A DNA stretch of 64,000 nt from Streptomyces sp. DHE7-1 (lineage in GTDB: Bacteria; Actinomycetota; Actinomycetes; Streptomycetales; Streptomycetaceae): assembly GCA_016432725.1 (NCBI GenBank), contig JACJDG010000003.1, positions 6,478,001 to 6,542,000 on the forward strand, written 5' to 3'. Positions 48,913-58,514 of the stretch are shown one piece after another. A program made the position numbers and the translations under genes. The notes beneath the pieces are model-generated. The model saw only the letters and a program-made list of their open reading frames with translations, ran no database searches and was not told the DNA's origin. How positions within the stretch are numbered: position 1 is the stretch's first letter; every line of letters starts with the position of its first letter.

Positions 48913-49977
48913 TCAGGGGACGCGGGCGGTCCACTCCGGCGAGGTGAACTTTGTCCGCGCCAGCTCCTCGGCCCGCGCCAGTTCCCCTTCCGTCACCTCG
49001 CCGTCCACGAGGCCGTACCGCCCCCGGAACGACTCGATCATCCGCTCGATGACCGCGTCCCGCGGCAGCCCCGTCTGCCGGCGCAGGGGATCGACCCGCT
49101 TCTTCGCGCTCCCGGTGCCCTTGTCGGAGAGCTTCTCCCGCCCGATCCGCAGCACCTCGACCATCTTGTCCGCGTCGATGTCGTACGACATGGTCACGTG
49201 GTGCAGCACGGCCCCGGGACCGCCGCCCGGCCCGACGACCCGCTTCTGCGCCGCGCCCGCGATCTTGCCCTGGTCGGTGGCGATGTCGTTCAGCGGCTGG
49301 TACCAGGCACGGATGCCCATCTCGCCGAGGGCGCCGAGCACCCAGTCGTCCAGGTAGGCGTAGCTGTCCTGGAAGGACAGGCCCTGCACCAGCGACTCGG
49401 GCACCGACAGGGAGTAGGTGATCGTGTTGCCGGGCTCCACGAACATGGCGCCGCCGCCGGAGATCCGCCGGACCACCTCGATGCCGTGCCGGGCGGCGCC
49501 CTCCGGGTCCACCTCGTTGCGCAGCGACTGGAAGCTGCCGATGATCACCGACGGCGCGCCCCACTCCCACACCCGCAGCGTGGGCGGCCGGCGGCCCGCC
49601 GCCACCTCGGCGGTCAGGACCTCGTCCAGGGCCATGTGCAGCGCCGGTGGCTGCGGGCCCTCGTGGACGAGCTGCCAGTCGTAGTCGGTCCAGTCCGTGG
49701 CGTGCGCGAGCGCCCGGCGCACCGCGATCCCGACGCCCTCCGAGGTCAGTCCGTACATGACCGTCCCCGCGGGCAGCGCCGCGTCGATCCGCGCGGCCAG
49801 CCCGGCCGCGTCGGTGTCCGCCGGGGCACCCTCGAGCGCGCGGTTCACCGCGTCCAGCGCCTCGTCCGGCTCCAGGAAGAAGTCGCCCGCCACGCGCACG
49901 TCGCGCAGCACACCGTCCTCGGCCACCACGTCCACGACGACCAGCTTGCCGCCCGGAACCTTGTACTCACCGTGCAC
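48913..49977 (-). CDS. Lipoate-protein ligase A family protein with N-terminal accessory domain
   Basis: The 354-residue protein contains the lipoate/biotin ligase motifs RRISGGGAMFVEPGNTITYSL and a lysine in DQGKIAGAAQKR. The N-terminal 100 residues (GEYKVPGGKLVVVDVVAEDGVLRDVRVAGDFFLEPDEAL) match what is normally the C-terminal accessory domain of LplA, so the domain order is swapped. It attaches lipoate or octanoate to E2/H proteins. GTG 49977 follows GAGGGAGG; ATG 49998 is an alternative. Confidence 0.85.
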   Translation of the reverse strand: MHGEYKVPGGKLVVVDVVAEDGVLRDVRVAGDFFLEPDEALDAVNRALEGAPADTDAAGLAARIDAALPAGTVMYGLTSEGVGIAVRRALAHATDWTDYDWQLVHEGPQPPALHMALDEVLTAEVAAGRRPPTLRVWEWGAPSVIIGSFQSLRNEVDPEGAARHGIEVVRRISGGGAMFVEPGNTITYSLSVPESLVQGLSFQDSYAYLDDWVLGALGEMGIRAWYQPLNDIATDQGKIAGAAQKRVVGPGGGPGAVLHHVTMSYDIDADKMVEVLRIGREKLSDKGTGSAKKRVDPLRRQTGLPRDAVIERMIESFRGRYGLVDGEVTEGELARAEELARTKFTSPEWTARVP

Positions 49978-50148
49978 CGCCCGGCCTCCCTCTTCCATCA
50001 GGAGATCAACGCCGGGAGGCGCGGTGGTGTTCCCGTGGAGGAGGTGAAGAGCCGGCCACGGGAGCCGGGCCGAAACTCCACGGCGTCCGCGCCGCGCGTC
50101 TCCGATACTGGTGGGCCCGGCCCACACGCGCGAGCACCGAGGTGACAG

Positions 50149-51965
50149 ATGCGGTTCACCACCCGGCCCACCCTCCAGGGCACCTTCGGCATGGTCTCCA
50201 GCACCCACTGGCTGGCCTCCCAGTCGGCGATGGCGGTGCTGGAGGACGGGGGCAACGCCTTCGACGCGGCCGTGGCGGGCGCCTTCGTGCTGCACGTGGT
50301 GGAGCCGCATCTGAACGGGCCCGCCGGAGAGGTGCCCATCCTGCTCGCGCCGGCCGGCGGCGAGGTGCGCGTGCTGTGCGGACAGGGCGTCGCCCCGGCC
50401 GCCGCCACCGTCGCGCACTACCGGGGACTCGGTCTGGACCTCGTACCCGGCACCGGACCGCTCGCCGCCGCCGTCCCCGGCGCCTTCGACGCCTGGCTGC
50501 TGCTTCTGCGCGACCACGGCACCAGGTCGCTCGACGACGTCCTGAAGTACGCCGTCGGGTACGCCGAGCACGGGCACGCGCCCGTGGAGAACGTCGGTGC
50601 GACCGTGGAGAGCGTCAGGGAGCTGTTCGAGACCGAGTGGACCTCCTCCGCCGAGGTGTACCTGCCCGGCGGCCGCGCCCCCCGGCCCGGCGAACTCTTC
50701 CGCAACCCCGCCCTGGCCGCGACCTGGCGGCGGCTGCTCGCCGAGACCGACGGGGCCGGCGACCGGGAGGCGCGCATCGACGCCGCGCGCGAGGTGTGGC
50801 GCTCCGGGTTCATCGCGGAGGCCCTGGTACGGCAGTCCCGGCGGCCCACGCTGGACACCAGCGGGCGGCGCCACACCGGCACCCTCACCGGGGCCGACCT
50901 GGCGGGCTGGTCGGCCGGCTACGAGGCGCCGGCGACCTACGACTGGAACGGCTGGACCGTGTGCAAGGCCGGCCCGTGGAGCCAGGGCCCCGCCTTCCTC
51001 CAGCAACTGGCGCTGCTCCCGCCCGAGCTGCCCGCCTACGGTTCGGCGGACTACGTCCACCTGCTGATCGAGGGCTGCAAGCTCGCCATGGCCGACCGGG
51101 AGGCCTGGTACGGGGACGCGGCCGACGTACCGCTCGCCGCACTGCTGTCGAAGGAGTACAACGCCGGCCGCCGCGCCCTCGTCGGCGAGAAGGCCTCCTG
51201 CGAACTGCGCCCCGGCAGCCCCGGCGGGCGCGCCCCGCGACTGCCCGCGCAGGCACACACGCGCGTGTCCGGCGACGGTCCCGGCTTCAACCCGATGGGC
51301 GCCGGGGAGCCGACGGTCGCGGACCTGACCGGCGAGGCCCAGGTGGCCGCCGACGGCAGCACCCGCGGCGACACCTGCCACCTGGACGTCGTGGACCGCT
51401 GGGGCAACATGGTCGCGGCCACGCCCAGCGGCGGCTGGCTGCAGTCCAACCCGGTCGTGCCCGAACTCGGCTTCCCGCTCGGCACCCGGCTGCAGATGAC
51501 ATGGCTGGAGGAGGGGCTGGCGAACTCCCTCACCCCGGGCCGCCGCCCCCGCACCACCCTCTCCCCGTCGATGGCGCTGCGCGGCGGTGTCCCGGTCATG
51601 GCGTTCGGCACCCCCGGCGGGGACCAGCAGGACCAGTGGCAGCCGCACTTCTTCCTCGCCGCCGTGCTGCGCGCCCCGGTCCGCGGCGGCCTCGACCTGC
51701 AGGGCGCGATCGACGCCCCGAACTGGCACAACGACAGCTTCCCCAGCTCCTTCTACCCGCGCGGCCGGCACCCCGGCGGCGTCACCGTGGAGTCCCGCAC
51801 GGACCCCGGGGTGATCGACGAACTGCGCCGCCGGGCCACGACGTCACGGTCGGCCCCGGCTGGTCGGAGGGCCGCCTGTGCGCGGTGGCCCGGGACCCGG
51901 AGACGGGCGTCCTGTCGGCCGCCGCGAACCCGCGCGGGATGCAGGGGTACGCGGTCGGCCGCTGA
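50149..51965 (+). CDS. Gamma-glutamyltransferase-like Ntn hydrolase (one frameshift)
   Basis: A GGT-superfamily protein with GGNAFDAAVAGAFVLHVVEPH and the catalytic threonine in GDTCHLDVVDRWGNMVAATPSGGW, where autocleavage would leave Thr at the start of the small subunit. There is no signal peptide, so it is cytoplasmic, unlike the GGT at 30730. The frame breaks at GGG 51833-51835; one extra G gives RRRGHDVTVGPGWSEGRLCAVARD and 605 residues. Similar proteins act as cephalosporin acylase-like or gamma-glutamyl enzymes; substrate unknown. Confidence 0.85.
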
Positions 51966-52047
51966 CGGCCGGTCCGGCCCCCTTCTTCATCCCGATTCCA
52001 CCCGGTGTCCACCGGACGGGCGGGGATTGTCAGCGGCACGTGGTCTC

Positions 52048-52899
52048 ATGGAGGACATGATCGACGAAACGGAAACCATCGAGGAGTTTCTCACCCGCGG
52101 CTCGGCCGACGTGGAGGAAGCGGTCCGCAAGGCCGCGGCGGCCGAGATCCTGCCCCGCTTCCGGCGCCTCGCCGAGCACGAGGTGGACCGCAAGAGCGGA
52201 CCGCACGACCTGGTGACGGACGCCGACCGGCTCGCCGAGGAGCGGCTCACCGAGGTGCTCGGCGCCCTGCTGCCCGGCTCGGTCGTGGTCGGCGAGGAGG
52301 CGGTGCACGCCAACCCCGCCACCTACGAGGCGATACGGGGCGACGCGCCGGTCTGGATCATCGACCCGGTCGACGGCACCCGGCAGTTCGTGCACGGCGA
52401 CGAGGGCTTCTGCACGCTGGTCGCGCTCGCCCACCGGGGCGTCGTCCAGGCCTCCTGGACCTACGCCCCCGTACCGGACACGTTCGCCACGGCCGTACGC
52501 GGCCGGGGCGCCTTCCTCGACGGCGAGCGGCTGTTCGCGGGGCCGCCCGCACCCGGCCGCGACCTCGCCGTCGCCACCTCCCACCCGGACTTCACCACCG
52601 ACGAGCAGAAGCACGCGCTGCGCGCGCTGTGGACCGACGGCGTCGCCCCGCGCCCATGCGGCTCCGCGGGACTGGAGTATCTCGCCGTGGCCCGCGGCGA
52701 GTTGGACGCGGTCGCGTTCTCCTGGGAGGCGGCGTGGGACCACGCGGCGGGCCTGCTGCTGGTCGAGGAGGCGGGCGGCGCCCACCTCACGCTCACCGGT
52801 GAGCCGTTCCGGGTGACCGGCGGCAACGCGCTGCCGTTCACCGCCGCCCGGGACGCGGCCACCGCCCGCCGCGTGGCGCGGCTGCTGGGCGGCGGCTGA
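52048..52899 (+). CDS. Inositol monophosphatase-family phosphatase
   Basis: The protein (283 residues) has the three IMPase motifs: VVVGEEAV (Glu), DPVDGTRQFVHG (the DPIDGT motif) and WEAAWDHAAGLLLVEEAGG (WDxAAG), together forming the Mg2+ sites. Family members hydrolyse inositol-1-phosphate, histidinol phosphate (HisN) or 3'-phosphoadenosine phosphate. No context separates these. Start ATG 52048; ATG 52057 in frame is an alternative. Confidence 0.9.
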   Translation: MEDMIDETETIEEFLTRGSADVEEAVRKAAAAEILPRFRRLAEHEVDRKSGPHDLVTDADRLAEERLTEVLGALLPGSVVVGEEAVHANPATYEAIRGDAPVWIIDPVDGTRQFVHGDEGFCTLVALAHRGVVQASWTYAPVPDTFATAVRGRGAFLDGERLFAGPPAPGRDLAVATSHPDFTTDEQKHALRALWTDGVAPRPCGSAGLEYLAVARGELDAVAFSWEAAWDHAAGLLLVEEAGGAHLTLTGEPFRVTGGNALPFTAARDAATARRVARLLGGG

Positions 52900-52977
52900 G
52901 GCACCCGGCCCCGGCCGCCGCGGGGCACCGGCATATCCTGATCGCGAGTGGCCATCGGCTGACGAAGGAGTCCGAAG

Positions 52978-54394
52978 GTGCCGTCGATGCTCGATGCTGT
53001 CGTGGTGGGTGCGGGACCGAACGGACTGACCGCTGCCGTGGAGCTGGCCCGCAGGGGCCACTCCGTCGCCCTGTTCGAGGCGCGGTCCACCGTCGGCGGC
53101 GGCGCCCGCACCGAGGAGCTGACGCTGCCCGGCTTCCGGCACGACCCGTGCTCGGCCGCCCACCCCCTCGGCATCAACTCGCCCGCCTTCCGTGCCCTGC
53201 CCCTGGAGCGGTACGGCCTGCGGTGGGTCCACGCCGACCTGCCGATGGCGCACCCGTTCCCGGACGGCGGCGCGGCCGTGCTGGCCCGTTCCGTCGCCGA
53301 GACGGCGGCCTCCTTCGGCCCGCGCGACGCGGGCGCGTACCGCAGGCTGGTGGAGCCGTTCCTCGCCAAGTGGGACACCCTGGCCCGGGACTTCATGTCC
53401 CTGCCGTCGACCGCGCTGCCCCGCGACCCGGTGACCCTGGCCCGCTTCGGCCTCGCCGGACTGCCGCCCTCCACCCTGCTGATGCGCCGCTTCCGCGACG
53501 AGCCCGTCAAGGCCCTCTTCTCCGGCCTCGTCGCCCATGTGATGGCACCCTCGGCGGCTTCGCCACCGGCGCCATCGGCCTGGTCTTCGCCCTGGCCGCG
53601 CACGCCCGCGGCTGGCCCCTGGCCCGCGGCGGCTCCCAGGCCATCTCCGACGCGCTGGCCGCCTACCTGACCGACCTCGGCGGCGCCGTCCACACCGACT
53701 ACGAGGTCAAGCGCCTCGACGACCTGCCGCCGGCCCGCGCGTACGTCTTCGACACCTCGCCCACCGCGCTGGCCCGTATCGCCGGCTTCGGCGGCCACTA
53801 CGACCGCTTCCGCTACGGCCCCAGCGTCTTCAAGATCGACTACGCCCTGGACGGCCCGGTCCCCTGGACCGCGCCCGAGGCCCGCGTCGCCGGCACCGTG
53901 CAGGTCGGCGCGAGCCAGGCCGAGATCGGCACCGCGCTGCACGACGCGTCCCGTGCCGGCCGCGCCCCCGACCGGCCGTTCCTGATCACCGTCCAGCCCA
54001 GCGTGGCCGACCCCACCCGGGCGCCCGAGGGCAAGCACGTCTTCTGGGCCTACGGCCACGTCCCGAACGGCTGGCGGGGCGACCTCACCGACGCCATCGA
54101 ACGCCAGCTGGAGCGCTTCGCACCCGGCTTCCGCGACCGCGTCCTCGCCCGCGCCACCATGGGCCCCGCCGAACTCGCCGCCCACAACGCCAACTACGTC
54201 GGCGGGGACATCGCCTGCGGCGCGGCCTCCGGGCTCCAGCTGCTGCTGCGACCCCGCCTGTCCCTGTTCCCCTACCACACCCCCATCCGGCCGTCTTCAT
54301 CTGCTCCTCGGCCACACCGCCCGGCCCCGGCGTGCACGGCATGTCGGGGCACAACGCGGCCAAGGCCGTCTGGCGGAGACTGAGGCAGACATGA
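52978..54394 (+). CDS. Phytoene desaturase-like FAD-dependent oxidoreductase (two frameshifts)
   Basis: The 472-residue (after repair) amine-oxidase/phytoene dehydrogenase-like protein starts with the dinucleotide motif [28 protein letters not shown] and has the family C-terminal [18 protein letters not shown]. Breaks at CCC 53548-53550 and CCCCC 54280-54284 are each cured by one C (joining [13 protein letters not shown] and [11 protein letters not shown]). No carotenoid genes are near, so the substrate is unknown; many actinobacterial relatives are orphans. Its stop overlaps the macrodomain ATG (ATGA). Confidence 0.85.
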
Positions 54395-54899
54395 CCACCA
54401 TCACCCTCGTCCAGGGCGACATCACCCGGCAGAGCGCCGACGCGATCGTCAACGCGGCCAACTCCTCCCTGCTCGGCGGGGAGGGGTGGACGGCGCGATC
54501 CACCGCAGAGGCGGCGGCGCGATCCTCGAGGAGTGCCGCGCGCTGCGCGCCTCCCGGTACGGCAAGGGCCTGCCCACCGGCCAGGCGGTCGCCACGACGG
54601 CCGGCGCGCTGGACGCCCGCTGGGTGATCCACACGGTGGGCCCGGTCTGGTCCGCCACCGAGGACCGCTCGGAACTCCTCGCCTCCTGCTACCGCGAGTC
54701 CCTGAAGGTCGCCGACGAACTCGGCGCCCGCACGGTCGCGTTCCCGGCCGTCTCCACCGGCGTCTACCGCTGGCCGATGGACGACGCGGCCCGCATCGCG
54801 GTGGAGACGGTGCGCGCCACACCGACCTCGGTCGAGGAGGCACGCTTCGTCCTCTTCGACGAGCGGGCGTACCAGGCGTTCGCCGCGCGGACCGGCTGA
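54391..54899 (+). CDS. Macrodomain protein, O-acetyl-ADP-ribose deacetylase-like (one frameshift)
   Basis: A MacroD-type macrodomain, 169 residues after repair: [39 protein letters not shown], then [25 protein letters not shown] and [24 protein letters not shown]. These bind ADP-ribose and remove it from proteins or from O-acetyl-ADP-ribose. The frame breaks in GGGG 54478-54481; one extra G restores the key GGGVDGAIH loop. It is coupled to the upstream FAD enzyme by an ATGA overlap. Confidence 0.88.
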
Positions 54900-54943
54900 C
54901 CGCGCGGGCCGCCGCCCCGGCGGCCCGGCGGCCCGCGGCGTGT

Positions 54944-54985
54944 GCCCGGCGGGGAGGCGGGCCGCTGCCCGCCTCCCCGCCGGGC
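54944..54985. terminator. Strong bidirectional terminator hairpin
   Basis: A perfect 19-base stem (54944-54962 pairs with 54967-54985) with a 4-base loop lies between the convergent macrodomain and permease genes. It is the strongest hairpin seen in the window and should end transcription from both sides. Confidence 0.8.
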
Positions 54986-55004
54986 GTTCCTCGCCGTCAG
55001 GCCG

Positions 55005-55867
55005 TCACCTGCCCGAACCCTGCGCGAAGCCGTTGTAGATGTAGCGCTGCAGGAAGAGGAAGATCACCAGGGTCGGAAGGATGACGAGGATCGCTCCGGC
55101 GGAGATGGTCTCCCAGTGAGCCCCGAACGGTCCCTTGAAGCGGTACAGGGCGGTGGAGATGGTGCCGAGGTCCTCCGAGGGCATGTACAGGAAGGGGATG
55201 TAGAAGTCGTTGTACGTGGTGATGCCCTTGATGATGACGACGGTCGCGATCGCCGGCTTGAGCATCGGAAAAATGATCTTGCGGTAGACGGTGAAGGCGT
55301 TGGCCCCGTCGAGCCGCGCGGCCTCGTCCACGGAGACCGGGATCCCCCGGATGAACTGGAGGAAGATGTAGACCGAGACGATGTCCGTGCCCATGTAGAG
55401 CAGGATCGGCGCCCACCGGGTGTCGAAGAGGCCGAAACTGTTGACCACCTGGAAGGTCGCGACCTGTGTGGTCACGCCCGGTACCAGGGTGGCGATCAGG
55501 AACAGGGCCATGACGAGCTTCTTGAGCCGGAAGTCGAAACGGTCGATCGCGTACGCCGTCATCGAGCCGATGATCACCGTGCCGGTGATGGAGAACAGCA
55601 GGATGAAGGCGGTGTTGCCGAACGCCGTCAGCATCTTGCCGTCGGAGAAGGCGGTCGCGTAGTTCGAGAAGTTCAGCCAGTCGTGCGGCAGGGCGAGGGC
55701 CCCTGCCCGTCCGCGACCTCCTGCGACGTCTTCAGCGAGGTCAGGAGGACCACGGCCAGCGGGACCAGCACCACGAGCGAGGCGCCGATCAGGGCCAGAT
55801 AGGTCAGGCCGGTGGCGAGGCCGGAGGGCCGGCGCGACCGGCGCCGGGGCGGGACGCCGACGGTCAT
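55005..55867 (-). CDS. Carbohydrate ABC transporter permease 2 (one frameshift)
   Basis: A MalG-type permease of 287 residues after repair, with the N-terminal helix LTYLALIGASLVVLVPLAVVLL and the EAA motif DEAARLDGANAFTVYRKIIFPMLKPAIATV. The frame breaks near CCCC 55700-55703 (plus strand); one extra base joins ADGQG to ALALPHDWLNFSNYATAFSDG. It pairs with the upstream permease and the binding protein as an importer of mannan oligosaccharides, judging by context. Its start overlaps the stop of that permease. Confidence 0.87.
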
Positions 55868-56831
55868 ACGATGTCCACCTTCTCGTCGGGTACGAGGCGG
55901 CGCTGGATCCAGGTGATCCCCAGGATGATCAGCAGCAGCACCACGGCGCAGGCCGAGGCCAGGCCGGTCTTGTTGAACTGGAAGGCGAACTTGACGGTCT
56001 GGATCACGAAGGTCGACGTCCCGGTCGTGCCGGTGGTCATGATGTACGGGATCTCGAAGACCGACAGTGAGCCGGAGACGGCGAGGATGACGCTCAGACC
56101 CAGCACCGGGCGGATGCCGGGGGCGACGATGTACCGGAACTGCTGCCACCGGGTCGCCCCGTCGAGCTGGGCGGCCTCGTGGAACTCTCCCGGGATCGAC
56201 TGGATCGCCCCGAGGAACAGGACGAAGTTCAGACCGGTGAAGCGCCAGACCGACACGCCCGCCAGCGAGGTGTTGGCCGACTCGGGGTTGAGAGCCAGGC
56301 GTGGTCGCTGTTCACCCCGAACCAGGACAGGACCGAGTCGAGCGTGCCGCCGTCCTGGAAGAAGTAGAGGAAGACGAAGCCGATCGCCACCCCGTTGATC
56401 AAATACGGGAAGAACAGGATGCCCTTGAACAGGTTCCTGAAGCGCATGTCGAAGCTGAGCACGGTGGCGAAGTACAGGGCGATGGATATCTGTACGACGG
56501 AGGCCACCAGGTAGTAGAGACTCACCGCGAAGACCCGGAAGAGCTCGGGGCGGGTGAACAGTTCCTCGTAGTTGCCGGCACCGACGAAGTTCCGGTCGGG
56601 GCTCACGCCGTCCCAGTCGGTGAAGCTGTAATAGATCATGTTGCCCACCGGCACGTAGGTGAACGTGATCAGCAGAGCGAGCGGAACCAGCAGGAACAGC
56701 CACGGGGTGAGCCGGCGCATCGACGGCTTCCGCCGGACACCGTCGCCGCCCGCACGCCCGGGGCGGTGCCTGACGGTCCGCTTCGGCCCGCCGGCCGTGG
56801 GCGGCGGTGAAGGGGAGAGGGTTCGAGTCAT
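55864..56831 (-). CDS. Carbohydrate ABC transporter permease 1 (one frameshift)
   Basis: A MalF-type permease of 322 residues after repair (PWLFLLVPLALLITFTYVPVGNMIYYSFTDW; EAA motif HEAAQLDGATRWQQFRYIVAPGIRPVLGLSVILAVSG). The frame breaks near 56294-56299; one extra base gives WFGVNSDHAW joined to LNPESANTSLAG. Here the break is not in a long homopolymer. No ATPase is in the operon, as usual for Streptomyces systems served by a shared MsiK. Start ATG 56831 or an internal ATG near 56722. Confidence 0.85.
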
Positions 56832-56918
56832 TGAGGGCCAGGGCCTTTCGTCGTCCGCGGAGCGCTGTCGCGTCCGGGCCCGGCGGCGGCAGGCTCACCG
56901 GGACCCGCTGCGCGCCGA

Positions 56919-58237
56919 TCAGGAGCCGGCGGTCTGCCTGGCCTCGGCCCAGCGCTTGTTCAGGTCGTCGAAGTAGCCCTGGAGCGAGCCGCCCTGGGCG
57001 CCGCGGGCGAGGTCCACCAGCCGCTGGCGGTAGTCCTGCTTGTTCAGGCCGATCTCCGAGGCGTTGTCGATGGCGTTGACCTCGGCTGTCGCCTTCTCGG
57101 AGCGCTCCACGAACGTGACATCGTTGTCAACGTATTCGTCGAGCGTCGTCGGCAACTTCGCCGCCTTCAGCGCCGAGACGGCGCCCTCCTTCGCGGAGTA
57201 CCCGGACTTCTCGGTGAACCAGTCGATCCAGGCCCGGGCCGCGCTCTTGTGGCCGGAGTGGATGTTGACGGCCTGCTGGTAGTCGGAGACGAGGGTGGCG
57301 CAGAACTTGCCGGAGTGCTGGACCGGTACGGGCATGAAGCCGATGTCGTCGGGGTTCTCGCCGGCCTTCCGGGCCGCGTCGCGCATCTGGTTGATCGCCC
57401 AGGAGCCGAGCAGCATGCTGCCGATCCTGCCCTTGGCGAGCAGGGACTTGGAGCTCTCCCAGTTGGTGGTGGTGGGGTCCTTCTCGGACAGGTCGTCGTG
57501 GACGATGTCGTAGAGCAGGGTGTCGAGGGTGTTGAGGTCGGTGCCCTTCTCCCAGGGTCTGTCCGTGTCGGCCAGGGCGTCGGAGGCCTTGCTGTCGCAG
57601 CTGACGGAGCCGACGCTGTTGGTCCAGGGGCTGCTGAGCGGCCAGCCGTCCTTGAAGTTCGTGTAGTAGGTGGCGCCGGTCCTGTCCTTCACCGTCCTCA
57701 GGTCGGACAGGAACTCCCCGGTCGTCTTCGGCCAGGCGGTGATGCCGGCCTTCCGCCACACGGCCTTGTTGTAGACGAAGCCGTTGGCGGTGCCGAAGGT
57801 GGCGATGCCGTACACGCTGCCGTCCACGTCGGTCTTGTCGGTGAACCGGTACTCGTCGGCCATGGAGCCGCTGTCGCCGAGCGGGGCGAAGAACTTCGGG
57901 TAGTCGCCCTTGGCGACCGCGCCCGGTATCAGCAGGACGTCCCCGTAGTTCTCGGTGTTCATCCGGATCTTCACCTCCCCCTCGTAGTCGGTGATGCCCT
58001 CGAACTTGACCCCGACCTTCGGGTAGATCTTGTTGAACTCGGCCGCGTACTTCTTCATCGTGCCGTCCTGCACGAGGTCCGTACGGTTGGTGAGCACCGT
58101 GATGTCACCGGAGACCTTCGTCGGGCTCAGCGGTACGGCCGCGGTCTCGCCCGCACCGGGCGTCCCCCTCCGCTGCACCCCGCGAGGGTCGTCACCACGG
58201 CGGTCAGCACGGCTGCGCTCACTGCTCTGTTTCCCAT
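56919..58237 (-). CDS. Carbohydrate ABC transporter substrate-binding lipoprotein (one frameshift)
   Basis: The ATG at 58237 (MGNRAVSAAVLTAVVTTLAGCSGG) supplies a signal peptide with lipobox LAGC. The mature part is an extracellular solute-binding family 1 protein (SGDITVLTNRTDLVQDG, TGATYYTNFKDGWPLSSPW, LGSWAINQMRDAARKAG). The signal and body are in different frames; one extra base in CCCCC 58164-58168 joins SGGGTPGAGETAAV and gives 439 residues. By context it binds mannan-derived oligosaccharides; the two permeases follow it. Confidence 0.87.
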
Positions 58238-58514
58238 GTGCCCCACTCCTCCAAGGATCACGGCTCGGGCTCCGGTAGGTGCCCCGCACTATTTCAGGGA
58301 TGGGTTAACCGGTAAAGCTCCGTGTTTCCCCGCGATACCCAATCGTTACATCTGGCCGCAGACGGCTGTGCGAACTCCCCGCGCACTACAGGGTTTACGC
58401 CGGATTTCGCCGGTACGGGAGGCGCGGCGAAGGGACTAGACCGGTTCACTTCCGTCGCGTTAGGTTGATCCGCGTCGTACACCATCCCGGCCCGTCCTGC
58501 CGAAGGAGCCGCAC

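Noticed and set aside
50149..52899. A single 916-residue fusion of gamma-glutamyltransferase and inositol phosphatase
   Set aside because: The join passes through an Arg-rich nonsense stretch caused by a frameshift at 51833. The correct GGT-like C-terminus and stop lie in another frame, and the phosphatase has its own start.
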